Shown: in pieces, positions 18,103-27,110 of the stretch
How the letters are laid out: every line of letters begins with the position of its first letter
How positions within the stretch are numbered: position 1 is the stretch's first letter
DNA from: Vibrio maerlii
GTDB taxonomy: Bacteria; Pseudomonadota; Gammaproteobacteria; Enterobacterales; Vibrionaceae
Length of the DNA: 64,000 bases
Direction of reading: 5' to 3'
NCBI RefSeq assembly: GCF_003415655.1
Contig: NZ_QRHC01000007.1
Coordinates: 124,001 to 188,000, forward strand
Position numbers and translations under genes: made by a program
Notes under the pieces: model-generated
Seen by the model: only the letters and a program-made list of their open reading frames with translations
What the model was told of the DNA's origin: nothing
Database searches by the model: none

Positions 18103-18894
18103 ATGAAAACTTTAAAGTTAGTATGTGCGTTGGTACTGACCGCTTCACTATCTATGGTGTCGTTGGTCGCGAAAGCATCTCAGTTGGATGTCATCAAACA
18201 ACAGGGTGTTTTGAAGGTCGCAGTCCCTCAAGACTTCCCTCCATTTGGCTCGGTGGGCTTGGATCTAAAACCACAAGGCTATGATATTGATATGGCTCAG
18301 TTCTTAGCGGATGAGTTGGGTGTGAAACTGCAACTCGTGCCAGTAACGAGTGCAAACCGTATTCCTTATCTACAAACTCGAAAAGTTGACCTGATCATCT
18401 CTAGCCTTGGTAAAAATGCGGAACGCAAAAAAGCGATCGATTTCACTCAACCTTACGCGCCATTTTTCTTAGGTGTGTTTGGTACGGATGGAGAAGAAGT
18501 TACGTCGGCTGAAGACCTAAAAGGCAAAGTCGTTGGTGTTACGCGTGGCTCAGTAGAAGACATTGAATTGAGCAAGCTGGTATCGAAAGAGACAGTTTTG
18601 AAGCGTTATGAAGATAACAACGCCACGCTATCGGCATATCTTTCTGGTCAAGTGAGCCTAATCGCAACGGGTAACCTTGTTGTGACTGAGATTGCGAACC
18701 GTCACCCAAGTAAAGCGCCACAAGTGAAGTTCATGCTGAAAAACTCTCCTTGTTACATCGGCCTTATGAAAGGTGATGTCGCGTTACAGACAAAAATCAA
18801 CGAGCTGATTAATAAGGCGACAGAACAAGGCACGCTAGAATCTATTTCTCAGAAATGGCTTAAAGCCTCTTACCCAGCAGACCTAGGTGCATAA
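18103..18894 (+). CDS. Polar amino-acid-type ABC transporter substrate-binding protein
   Basis: This 263-residue periplasmic protein of the SBP_bac_3 family has a signal peptide (MKTLKLVCALVLTASLSM, cleaved near AKAS). The mature part begins QLDVIKQQGVLKVAVPQDF and shows the family motif GYDIDMAQFLADELG plus the ligand-binding stretch TSANRIPYLQTRKVDLI. It delivers ligand to the two permeases encoded just downstream. Because the operon continues into oxamate and ureide genes, the ligand may be a ureido or oxamate-type compound rather than an amino acid; that is inference. Confidence 0.85.
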   Translation: MKTLKLVCALVLTASLSMVSLVAKASQLDVIKQQGVLKVAVPQDFPPFGSVGLDLKPQGYDIDMAQFLADELGVKLQLVPVTSANRIPYLQTRKVDLIISSLGKNAERKKAIDFTQPYAPFFLGVFGTDGEEVTSAEDLKGKVVGVTRGSVEDIELSKLVSKETVLKRYEDNNATLSAYLSGQVSLIATGNLVVTEIANRHPSKAPQVKFMLKNSPCYIGLMKGDVALQTKINELINKATEQGTLESISQKWLKASYPADLGA

Positions 18895-18907
18895 TTAGGG
18901 CCTCTCT

Positions 18908-19576
18908 ATGACGTATTCATTAGATTTTGCTGGACTTGCCCCTTACCTGCCGCAGTTTGCGGCAGGTGTCTGGACCACGATCCAACTCACTCTTTTATCA
19001 ACCATCTCTGGCCTCGCACTAGGCACAGTTTGTGCGGCAGGTCGAACTAGCCGAACCAAAGGGCTACGAGTTGTTTGCGCGAGCTATATCGAACTAATAC
19101 GCAACACCCCATTTATCGTGCAGCTGTTTTTCATCTTTTTTGGTTTGCCAGCTCTTGGCTTGCGTTTAAACGCGTGGGAAGCGGGCGTCATTGCCATGGT
19201 GCTTAACCTAGGTGCGTATAGCGCAGAGATCATTCGAGCGGGTATTGATGCGACACCAAAAGGTCAATGGGAAGCGGGTAAAGCTTTGGGCTTAACCAAA
19301 CTGCAGACGCTAACTCACATCGTGTTATCGCCTGCCTACCAGCGGGTTTATCCAGCGATAGTGAGCCAGTGCATCATCGTGATGCTGGGTTCTGCGGTGG
19401 TTTCTCAGATCTCACTGGAAGAGCTGACCTTTGCAGCCAACTTTGCCCAATCTCGTAGCTTTTTGAGTTTTGAGGCTTACATGTTGACCGCGGCGATTTA
19501 CCTTCTATTGGCAATCTCAATGCGCTTTATGTTCTCAAAAATTAAGCAAGTCAGCTTTAAAAACCCATCGTTGTAG
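18908..19576 (+). CDS. ABC transporter permease (HisM/GlnP type)
   Basis: This 222-residue inner-membrane protein has five or so hydrophobic segments and the EAA-loop region (IDATPKGQWEAGKALGLT) that contacts the ATPase. It pairs with the permease encoded at 19588, giving a heterodimer. The ribosome site is weak (GGGCC), and the start lies 13 bases after the binding-protein gene, so it probably depends on operon transcription. Confidence 0.87.
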   Translation: MTYSLDFAGLAPYLPQFAAGVWTTIQLTLLSTISGLALGTVCAAGRTSRTKGLRVVCASYIELIRNTPFIVQLFFIFFGLPALGLRLNAWEAGVIAMVLNLGAYSAEIIRAGIDATPKGQWEAGKALGLTKLQTLTHIVLSPAYQRVYPAIVSQCIIVMLGSAVVSQISLEELTFAANFAQSRSFLSFEAYMLTAAIYLLLAISMRFMFSKIKQVSFKNPSL

Positions 19577-19587
19577 GAGATTAGAAG

Positions 19588-20238
19588 ATGGTTGAGTTTT
19601 CTGATTGGGATATTTTCCGAAACTTATTACTAGCCGCAAGATGGACAGTATTGCTTTCTCTTCTGGCGTTCGTTTTTGGTGGAGCCTTAGGAGCAGTACT
19701 GACCTTGTTACACAGTACTAAGAGCCCATTATTTCAAGGGTTAATCAAAGTTTATGTAGAGATATTCCAAGGTACACCACTGCTAATGCAGCTGTTCCTT
19801 ACCTTCTTTGGGATTGCATTGCTTGGGATTGAAATCAGTCCGTGGACAGCCGCGATTTTGTCTCTCACATTATTCAGTAGTGCATTTTTCCACGATATTT
19901 GGCGCGGCTGTATTGAAGCGCTGCCAAAAGGTCAATGGGAGGCATCAAAGTCCCTTGGTATGACTTACTTTGACACCATGAAGCACGTGATTGCGCCGCA
20001 GGCATTCAAAATCTCGATTGCTCCTACGGTTGGCTTTTCTGTGCAAATCGTGAAGGGTACCGCATTGGCATCAATCATTGGTTTTGTTGAGCTGACGAAA
20101 GCCGGAACCATGTTGAACAATGCGACATTCCAACCGTTTAAGGTATTCGCCTTTGTTGCGCTTCTTTATTTCTTAATCTGTTTCCCGTTATCTGTATTCG
20201 CTCGCCGCTTGGAGAATAAAAATCATGTCACTCGTTAG
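19588..20238 (+). CDS. ABC transporter permease (HisQ/GlnP type)
   Basis: The second permease (216 residues) has the same five-helix layout and an EAA motif (IEALPKGQWEASKSLGMT). It follows AGGAG and ends inside the first codons of the ATPase gene, a 14-base overlap. Together with the gene at 18908 it forms the membrane channel of the importer. Confidence 0.87.
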   Translation: MVEFSDWDIFRNLLLAARWTVLLSLLAFVFGGALGAVLTLLHSTKSPLFQGLIKVYVEIFQGTPLLMQLFLTFFGIALLGIEISPWTAAILSLTLFSSAFFHDIWRGCIEALPKGQWEASKSLGMTYFDTMKHVIAPQAFKISIAPTVGFSVQIVKGTALASIIGFVELTKAGTMLNNATFQPFKVFAFVALLYFLICFPLSVFARRLENKNHVTR

Positions 20239-20953
20239 TATTGAAAAAGTCCATAAATATTATGGCGAAAACCATGTGTTAAAAGGCGTTGATTTAAAGA
20301 TCAAAGCTGGGGAAGTTGTATCGATTATCGGTCGAAGTGGTTCGGGAAAAAGTACCTTACTACGTTGTTTAAATGGCCTAGAAAGCTATGAAGAAGGCGC
20401 AATTATCGTTGACCGTCAAGCGGTTGAAAATGATGACTACAAACTGCGAATTTTGAGCCGCAGTGTGGGCATGGTTTTCCAAAGCTTTAATTTGTTTCCT
20501 CACAAAACAGCAGGGGAAAACATCATGTTGGCGCCAATGCTGGTGCTGAAGAAAACCCGCGAAGAAGCAAAAGTTCTCGCTCAAGAACTGCTGGCTAAAG
20601 TTGGTCTCGCAGATAAGTTTGACGCGTACCCAAGCAATCTGTCTGGTGGTCAACAGCAACGTGTCGCGATTGCTCGTTCGCTGGCGATGTCTCCTAAGGT
20701 CCTACTTTGCGACGAGATCACGTCAGCGCTAGACCCAGAATTAGTCGGCGATGTATTGGAAGTTCTGGAGCAACTAAAAGCCGAAGGAATGACCTTAATT
20801 CTTGTGACGCACGAGATGAACTTTGCTCGAGATGTCGGTGATACTGTGGTGTTCATGAATGAGGGTAAGGTATGGGAAAGCGGTGAAAGTAATGCTGTGT
20901 TCGCCAACCCTGAGACTCCTGAGCTGCAATCATTTTTGTCTGCAGTTCGTTAA
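20225..20953 (+). CDS. ABC transporter ATP-binding protein (GlnQ/HisP type)
   Basis: This 242-residue ATPase drives the polar amino-acid-type importer. It carries Walker A GRSGSGKST, the signature LSGGQQQRVAIARSLA, Walker B VLLCDEITSALDPE and the switch His in LVTHEMNFA. Walker B has Cys-Asp-Glu-Ile where Leu-Asp-Glu-Pro is usual; this variant is common in the amino-acid subfamily. It overlaps the preceding permease gene. Confidence 0.92.
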   Translation: MSLVSIEKVHKYYGENHVLKGVDLKIKAGEVVSIIGRSGSGKSTLLRCLNGLESYEEGAIIVDRQAVENDDYKLRILSRSVGMVFQSFNLFPHKTAGENIMLAPMLVLKKTREEAKVLAQELLAKVGLADKFDAYPSNLSGGQQQRVAIARSLAMSPKVLLCDEITSALDPELVGDVLEVLEQLKAEGMTLILVTHEMNFARDVGDTVVFMNEGKVWESGESNAVFANPETPELQSFLSAVR

Positions 20954-20991
20954 TAGAAATCACTAAAGAGCATGAAAGGAAGCAAACCGAT

Positions 20992-21804
20992 ATGACCAAC
21001 CCAATGCTAGAGCGAATTGCAGAGCACTACAGCGAGTTTACTAATAACGATCGTCGTATTGCCGATTATTTAGTGGTGAACCCTGAAAAGATCCTGATGC
21101 TATCAACCAATGAGGTTGCACAGGAATGCTCGGTATCAAAAGCGAGCGTGAGCCGCTTTATTCGCAAATTGGGTTATGACGATCATGGGAACCTACGCAG
21201 CGAGCTTTTAGATGAACGCGATAGAGGGACTCCGATGAACACGCCTCTTGGTTCGTCTGCCACTGGGTTTAATGCCGAAGTTGCAGCGCTCGGTGTGCTT
21301 TGGAGCCAAATTGAAGACACGGATTTGAGTTCGGTTATCGAATGTTTGGCGAAGAGAAAGAAAGTCAAAATAATCGGTTACCGAAACAGTTATCCCGTTG
21401 CGATACATTTCCGTCAGCAGTTGCTTCAATGTCGCTCGCAGGTCGAATTGCTCCCAGTACCGGGGCAAACCATTGGTGAAGATATCGCACAAATTGATGA
21501 GGATGACTATGTCGTCTTGATCGGCATACGACGTCGTATTCAAGGTTTCTCTGAGTTGATTGAGCGACTTCCAACTGAACAAACCCTACTGATCACGGAT
21601 CAGACGGGGATCAAGTATCAGTCGCAGGTTGCTTGCACTCTAGTTTGTCCGATGGGCAATGACCGTCCACTTGATAGCTACGCAGCGCCAATGGCATTGA
21701 TCTCTTACTTAAGTAATTCGGTGTATGACCATTTGGGAAGTCAGTCGCGAGAAGTGAGCGACACAATCTCGAAAACTTACAGCATTTTAAACGAATTAGA
21801 ATAA
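20992..21804 (+). CDS. RpiR/MurR-family transcriptional regulator
   Basis: This 270-residue regulator has an N-terminal RpiR helix-turn-helix (IADYLVVNPEKILMLSTNEV, CSVSKASVSRFIRKLGY) and a SIS domain (KVKIIGYRNSYPVAIHFRQQL). SIS domains usually bind phosphosugars, but members next to purine-ureide genes are known to respond to other ligands. It lies between the ABC transporter genes and the amidase-oxamate genes and may control both. An 18-base palindrome begins 2 bases after its stop codon. Confidence 0.85.
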   Translation: MTNPMLERIAEHYSEFTNNDRRIADYLVVNPEKILMLSTNEVAQECSVSKASVSRFIRKLGYDDHGNLRSELLDERDRGTPMNTPLGSSATGFNAEVAALGVLWSQIEDTDLSSVIECLAKRKKVKIIGYRNSYPVAIHFRQQLLQCRSQVELLPVPGQTIGEDIAQIDEDDYVVLIGIRRRIQGFSELIERLPTEQTLLITDQTGIKYQSQVACTLVCPMGNDRPLDSYAAPMALISYLSNSVYDHLGSQSREVSDTISKTYSILNELE

Positions 21805-21805
21805 C

Positions 21806-21823
21806 AACGTTAACGTTAACGTT
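21806..21823. promoter_or_regulatory. Perfect 18-base palindrome between rpiR-like and amidase genes
   Basis: AACGTTAACGTTAACGTT is its own reverse complement and consists of three overlapping AACGTT units. It lies in the 42-base gap in front of the amidase start. A regulator binding site, perhaps for the RpiR protein encoded just upstream, is the simplest reading. Confidence 0.45.
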
Positions 21824-21846
21824 GGCTTGGCAAAGGAATGACAGCG

Positions 21847-23043
21847 ATGCACAGTGACCACAGCGTATATTGCGCTCAGGGCCCCAAACATTTACCCCCA
21901 CTAAACAACGGTTCTTTAGATGGTTTGAGCTTTGTATTTAAAGATCTTTTTGATGTGGAAGGATATGTCACAGGCGCGGGTAACCCAGCCTGGTTGAAGA
22001 CGCACGATGCAGCAAGCAAAACCTCTCCACTTATTCTCAAGCTACTTTCTCAAGGTGCAGAATGCTTAGGCCGAGTTCAGACTGACGAACTCGCCTATAG
22101 CTTAAATGGCGTCAATATTCATTATGGCACGCCAGTTAATCCAATCGCGGAAGGCTGCTTACCAGGTGGTTCTTCTAGCGGCAGCGCGGTGGCCGTTGCA
22201 CAAGGTGATGTCGATTTTTCAATTGGTACGGATACTGGTGGCTCGGTTCGAGTTCCTGCCAGTTATTGTGGTCTGTTTGGGCTGCGCCCGACGTTGGGGA
22301 AATTGTCTCTAGAGCATTGCTTTTCTCTTGCAACGAGCTTTGATACTGCGGGTGTTTTTGGGCGAGAGCTTTCTATTATCGAACAGGTTTACCCAGTTCT
22401 GTCTAGTGATGAAATGCATGCAGGTTCACCCCAAGATCTCCCTCCACAAACTCTCATACTGGACAGCACCCTCTCTGCGCTTATGGGACAAGAGCGTATT
22501 GAGCAAATTGTGCGCTGGAGTGAACGCTCTGGGGTATCGATTATCAAAGCGGATCTTCTTAATAAAGCGGGCCACAGCTTAGAGCAATTGAGCCTGTTGT
22601 TTAGAAAGATTCAGGGCTTTGAAATCATTGCGGAACACAGTGAATGGTTAGAGCAGTGGCAGCATACGCTTGATACTCCGATTCAGGAGCGAGTCGAATG
22701 GTCACGTACGTTAACGAGCGATGACTATAAGGACGCTACACAACAACAAGCGACATTTAGTTCATGGTTAGAGCAGACGCTTGTTGAAAATACCGCCATG
22801 TTGGTCATACCGACCACACCCGGTGGTCCTCCTAAACGGAATATGCCTGATGAAGAGTTGGCTCAATATCGCTCAGACCTCATGGGACTGACCTGTCTTG
22901 CAGGTTTAAGTGGAACGCCACAGCTTCATATCCCGATGAAAGGTTTGAGCCTTGGACCGTGTGGAGTGTCATTACTCGGTGTGAAACACAGTGAACATTC
23001 TCTTATTCAAACCGCCAAATTGTTAATTGAAGGAGCGCGATAA
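21847..23043 (+). CDS. Amidase-signature hydrolase (AMI1-like)
   Basis: This 398-residue amidase of the Ser-cisSer-Lys class has Lys32 in FKDLFD, the glycine/serine loop PGGSSSGSAVAV (residues 106-117) and the nucleophile Ser133 in DTGGSVRVPA. It is closest in look to short AMI1-type amidases. Two in-frame ATGs exist; the one at 21847 has AAGGA 9 bases ahead, whereas the one at 21838 abuts the ribosome site. It overlaps the Ntn hydrolase gene by one base (TAATG). Klebsiella hpx clusters also pair an amidase with HpxW. Substrate unknown; an amide of the oxamate/oxalurate route is likely. Confidence 0.82.
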   Translation: MHSDHSVYCAQGPKHLPPLNNGSLDGLSFVFKDLFDVEGYVTGAGNPAWLKTHDAASKTSPLILKLLSQGAECLGRVQTDELAYSLNGVNIHYGTPVNPIAEGCLPGGSSSGSAVAVAQGDVDFSIGTDTGGSVRVPASYCGLFGLRPTLGKLSLEHCFSLATSFDTAGVFGRELSIIEQVYPVLSSDEMHAGSPQDLPPQTLILDSTLSALMGQERIEQIVRWSERSGVSIIKADLLNKAGHSLEQLSLLFRKIQGFEIIAEHSEWLEQWQHTLDTPIQERVEWSRTLTSDDYKDATQQQATFSSWLEQTLVENTAMLVIPTTPGGPPKRNMPDEELAQYRSDLMGLTCLAGLSGTPQLHIPMKGLSLGPCGVSLLGVKHSEHSLIQTAKLLIEGAR

Positions 23044-24614
23044 TGGCATTTCAAACCTCTTTTACCGCCCCGCACTATAAAGCTGCACAAGCGGGTCAAC
23101 AGATCCTCGATAACGGTGGAACCGCTAGTGAAGCGATGGTCGCTGCGGCAGCAATGATCGCGGTGCAATACCCGCATATGAACAGTATCGGTGGTGATGG
23201 ATTCTGGTTGATTTGCCGAGAAGGCGAATCCCCAATCGCGATTGACGCGTGTGGACGTTCTGCATCTTCAATTGATGTCGACAAATACCGAGCAATGGGT
23301 GACGAGCTTCCAGAAAGTGGCGGCGAGGCGTCCATCACGATGGCAGGTACTATTTCTGGTTGGCAAAAGGCGTTAGAGCTGAATGGAGATCGCACGTCAT
23401 TGCCAACACTTCTTGCTCCTGCTATCCAAGCGGCGCGAGGAGGTGTTGAAGTGACCCAGAGCTTGGTGAACGCGAGTGAAAAAACCTATCAGCGTCTCAG
23501 GCATATTCCAGCATTTGCCGACATTTATCTTAAGCAACAACAATTGCTGTCAAAAGGAGATATCATCTGCAACCCTGCGCTTGCCTCAACCCTAGAGCAT
23601 CTTGCTGAAGTAGGGCTTGATGATTTTTATCGTGGAGAGCTAGCTAGCCAATTGGCGAGTGAGTTACAACAACAAGGCAGTCCACTTACGTTAGAAGATT
23701 TTCATACTCATTATGCAAAGGTGAGCCAACCGCTCAACGTAGAGATCTCTAAGGGGCAGCTTTATAACTTGGGTGCACCCACTCAGGGTCTAGCGTCTCT
23801 TCTAATTTTGGCTATTTATGATCAATTGGCGTCTCAGGCGACGGATGAGCTTGATCATATCCACTTGTTAGTTGAAGCAACAAAGCAAGCCTTCATCATT
23901 CGAGATCAGGTCATTACCGATGAACAAAGTCTCACTCAACCATTACAAATGTACTTGCAGCCAGATGTTATAGACCGCTGTGTAAACAACATATCGTTGA
24001 ATACCGCGTTGCCATGGCCTCACCAAGCGAAGCCGGGTGATACGATCTGGATGGGGGCGACTGACCAATATGGAACTATGGTGAGCTTTATTCAAAGTAT
24101 CTATTGGGAGTTTGGTTCTGGTGTGGTGCTGCCGTCATCGGGGGTACTTTGGAACGTGCGAGGAAAAAGCTTCTCTTTAGACGCGAATCATCACAACGTG
24201 CTAGCGCCAAGTAAAAAGCCTTTTCACACCCTAAACCCCGCTTACGCTGAACTGAACGATGGTACGCGCATGGTTTACGGCACCATGGGTGGAGAAGGGC
24301 AGCCGCAAACTCAGGCTTGTCTATTTAGCCGTCACCTTTACCAAGGTATTTCCCTACCTGAGTCGATAGCCATGCCGCGCTGGTTATTGGGTAGAACGTG
24401 GGGAGATAGCACCAACAATCTACGACTGGAGCAAGATCTCTATGCTACCTATGGCGAGCAATTAAAGTCTCGTGGGCATGAGGTGACTGCAGTCGATAAT
24501 CTTAATGAATTAATGGGGCACGCAGGTGCGATTGCTCTAGATAAACAAGGAAATGCCCGCGCTGCCACAGACCCACGCAGCGATGGTGAAAGTTTTGTAG
24601 GAGAACAACAATGA
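23043..24614 (+). CDS. hpxW: Oxamate amidohydrolase-like Ntn hydrolase (HpxW type)
   Basis: This 523-residue protein belongs to the gamma-glutamyltransferase family. It would mature by self-cleavage before Thr334 (in GDTIWMGATDQYG), giving a large and a small chain. The stretch VSFIQSIYWEFGSGVVLPSSG resembles HpxW, the Klebsiella oxamate amidohydrolase, more than classical GGT, and no signal peptide is seen, so it is cytoplasmic. Oxamate would be split to oxalate and ammonia. It overlaps the next gene by ATGA. The oxamate assignment rests on these motifs and on the ureide neighbours. Confidence 0.78.
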   Translation: MAFQTSFTAPHYKAAQAGQQILDNGGTASEAMVAAAAMIAVQYPHMNSIGGDGFWLICREGESPIAIDACGRSASSIDVDKYRAMGDELPESGGEASITMAGTISGWQKALELNGDRTSLPTLLAPAIQAARGGVEVTQSLVNASEKTYQRLRHIPAFADIYLKQQQLLSKGDIICNPALASTLEHLAEVGLDDFYRGELASQLASELQQQGSPLTLEDFHTHYAKVSQPLNVEISKGQLYNLGAPTQGLASLLILAIYDQLASQATDELDHIHLLVEATKQAFIIRDQVITDEQSLTQPLQMYLQPDVIDRCVNNISLNTALPWPHQAKPGDTIWMGATDQYGTMVSFIQSIYWEFGSGVVLPSSGVLWNVRGKSFSLDANHHNVLAPSKKPFHTLNPAYAELNDGTRMVYGTMGGEGQPQTQACLFSRHLYQGISLPESIAMPRWLLGRTWGDSTNNLRLEQDLYATYGEQLKSRGHEVTAVDNLNELMGHAGAIALDKQGNARAATDPRSDGESFVGEQQ

Positions 24615-25840
24615 CCAATCAAACACTATTTGAAACCCTAAACCCGCCACAACGCTTGCTAATGGGCCCAGGCCCGATTAACGCTTACCCGCGAGTTCAT
24701 CAAGCAATCTCTCAATCGTTGATTGGTCAATACGATCCAGTGATGACAGGTTATATGACGCAAGTGCAGTCGCTCTACCGTGGCGTGTTTGAAACCAACA
24801 ATCAGCAAACCATGTTAGTTGATGGTACTGCGCGTTCAGGTATCGAAGCGGTGTTGGTTTCGGTGCTAAAGCCTGGCGATAAAGTTCTGATCCCTATTAT
24901 TGGACGCTTTGGTCACCTGCTTTGTGAGATTGCTGAACGTGTGGGTGCTGTGGTACGAACGATCGATATTGAATGGGGTGAGGTGTGCCCAGCAGAGCTA
25001 GTCGAGAAAGAGATCAAAGCGTTCCAACCAAAGCTTTTAGCAACGGTGCAAGGCGATACTTCCACCACAATGAATCAACCACTAAAAGAGTTGGGTGAGC
25101 TTTGTCAGCGTTACGACGTTTTGTTTTATTGTGATGCGACCGCTTCAATTGCGGGTAACGAGTTAAAAGTCGATGACTGGCACCTTGATGCGGTATCAGC
25201 AGGTTTGCAAAAGTGTTTGGGTGGGCCTTCGGGCAGCGCGCCAATTACCTTGAGCGACCGCTGTGCTGAGGTGATCAATCGCCGTAAACACATTGAAGCA
25301 GGGATTAAAGCGGATCACCATCAAGCTGGTACCGATGAAATCATTCGCTCAAACTACTTTGATTTGGCAATGATCATGGATTACTGGGGACCGGAGCGTC
25401 TAAATCATCATACTGAAGCAACCAGCATGCTTTACGCCGCGCGTGAATGTGCGCGACTGTTTTTAGAAGAAGGTGCCGATACGGTGGTCGCACGCCATAA
25501 ATTAGCAGGTGATGCGATGGCGAACGGGCTTCAAGCCATGGGCCTAGAGCTGTTTGGTAACCCAACCTATAAAATGAACAACGTGGTGGGTGTCTACATC
25601 CCTGATGAAGTGGATGGTGATAAAGTCCGTCAGGAACTATTGCACAGTTTTGGCATTGAAATTGGTACTTCGTTTGGCCCACTGCATGGCAAGATTTGGC
25701 GCATTGGAACGATGGGCTACAACGCTCGACAGGAAGCCGTGCTGACTACACTCGCTGCCTTAGAAGCGGTGTTGGTGCGTAATAAAGCGAAGATCATTCC
25801 GGGACAAGGGGTGATTGCAGCAATGGAACATTACGCTTAA
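24611..25840 (+). CDS. Class V aminotransferase, ureidoglycine-glyoxylate type (PucG/HpxJ-like)
   Basis: This 409-residue PLP enzyme (alanine-glyoxylate aminotransferase fold) begins near LLMGPGPINAYPRV, the usual class V start. The PLP lysine is Lys201 in SAGLQKCLGGPSG, and FYCDATAS holds the cofactor-binding Asp. PucG-type members transaminate ureidoglycine with glyoxylate to oxalurate and glycine. The neighbours (M20 ureide hydrolase downstream, oxamate hydrolase upstream) favour that over serine- or alanine-glyoxylate exchange. Its start overlaps the previous stop by 4 bases. Confidence 0.83.
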   Translation: MTNQTLFETLNPPQRLLMGPGPINAYPRVHQAISQSLIGQYDPVMTGYMTQVQSLYRGVFETNNQQTMLVDGTARSGIEAVLVSVLKPGDKVLIPIIGRFGHLLCEIAERVGAVVRTIDIEWGEVCPAELVEKEIKAFQPKLLATVQGDTSTTMNQPLKELGELCQRYDVLFYCDATASIAGNELKVDDWHLDAVSAGLQKCLGGPSGSAPITLSDRCAEVINRRKHIEAGIKADHHQAGTDEIIRSNYFDLAMIMDYWGPERLNHHTEATSMLYAARECARLFLEEGADTVVARHKLAGDAMANGLQAMGLELFGNPTYKMNNVVGVYIPDEVDGDKVRQELLHSFGIEIGTSFGPLHGKIWRIGTMGYNARQEAVLTTLAALEAVLVRNKAKIIPGQGVIAAMEHYA

Positions 25841-25864
25841 ACGCGAATAAGGACTGGCTTAAGA

Positions 25865-27109
25865 ATGGAACAGAGCATCGCGAATCAAATCATGGAAAGG
25901 GCGGATCAACTCGCGCAATTCACTTCTATGCAAGGCGGATTGACACGAACCTACCTTTCCAAAGAACACAAGCAAGCGCACCAGCAACTGGCTCAATGGA
26001 TGGAGCAGGCTGGATTAGAAACGCACCAAGACAGCGTAGGGAACCAGTGGGGACGTAAAGTTTCGACTAACCCTAACGCTCCAACTCTGATACTCGGCTC
26101 TCACAGCGACACGGTATCTAACGCAGGTAAATACGATGGCAATTTAGGTATCTTACTTGCTATTAGTGCCTTGGAGCAGCTTCAGCATCTCAACTTTCCA
26201 TTTCATGTTGATGTTGTCGCGTTCGCAGATGAAGAAGGCACACGCTTCAACACCACACTGATTGGCTCTAGCGCGGTCGCGGGCATATTTGATCCACAAT
26301 GGCTGGATATTCGTGACCGTGATGATGTGACAATGGCAGAAGCGATGTCTCTATTTGGCTTAACTTCTGAACTGGCTGGCAAAGATGCTCTGAAACCCGA
26401 TGAAGTTCTTGCTTACTTAGAAGTACATATTGAACAAGGACCGATACTCGAAGCTAAGCAACTACCTGTCGGCGTCGTGACGGGGATTGCGGGCGCAAAG
26501 CGTTATCAATTATCGCTCAAGGGAATGGCAGGTCACGCTGGTACAGTACCGATTGATATGCGCTCTGATGCGTTTTGTGGTGTTGCGGAAATGACCATGG
26601 CGATTGAGGCTTATGCCAAGCAGAATAATCTGGTGGCGACAGTGGGTAAGTGCGATGTTATCTCCGGCTCGGTGAATGTGATTCCTGGGAGAGTCGATTT
26701 TACGCTCGACATCCGTAGCCTTGAACAGTCCCATTTAGAACGCGCTTGTGATGACCTGCTGACTGAGCTTGCGGTGATTGCTCAAAACAGAGGACTCAAG
26801 TTTGAACATGAGTTGTTTTACCAAGCGAAAGCAGTACCATGTAATCCCGAGTTACAACAAGCGTGGGGAGAGGTTGTAACAGAAGTGACGGGGCAGCCTG
26901 CGGAGTTTCTACCGAGTGGTGCAGGGCATGATGCGTTAGCCATGGCAAACCTAACTCAAGTTGGCATGCTGTTTGTTCGTTGTGATAAAGGGATCAGCCA
27001 TCATCCTGCGGAGTCGATTGAACAAGATGATGCAGCAGTTGCATTGGAATGCTTGACGAAAATGATTGTCGCGCAAGCCAATATCCAAGAGAAAAGACTG
27101 GGAATGTAG
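25865..27109 (+). CDS. Allantoate/ureide amidohydrolase, M20 family (AllC/HpxK-like)
   Basis: This 414-residue metal-dependent amidohydrolase has the di-metal ligands His80 (GSHSDTVSNAGKYDG), Asp91, Glu123/Glu124 (FADEEGTRF), His in LEVHIEQGP and the C-terminal His in SHHPAE. The motif GAGHDA is typical of allantoate amidohydrolase and ureidoglycolate or N-carbamoyl hydrolases. It probably converts allantoate to ureidoglycine, the substrate of the neighbouring aminotransferase. Closely related beta-ureidopropionase-like functions cannot be excluded from sequence alone. Confidence 0.84.
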   Translation: MEQSIANQIMERADQLAQFTSMQGGLTRTYLSKEHKQAHQQLAQWMEQAGLETHQDSVGNQWGRKVSTNPNAPTLILGSHSDTVSNAGKYDGNLGILLAISALEQLQHLNFPFHVDVVAFADEEGTRFNTTLIGSSAVAGIFDPQWLDIRDRDDVTMAEAMSLFGLTSELAGKDALKPDEVLAYLEVHIEQGPILEAKQLPVGVVTGIAGAKRYQLSLKGMAGHAGTVPIDMRSDAFCGVAEMTMAIEAYAKQNNLVATVGKCDVISGSVNVIPGRVDFTLDIRSLEQSHLERACDDLLTELAVIAQNRGLKFEHELFYQAKAVPCNPELQQAWGEVVTEVTGQPAEFLPSGAGHDALAMANLTQVGMLFVRCDKGISHHPAESIEQDDAAVALECLTKMIVAQANIQEKRLGM

Positions 27110-27110
27110 A

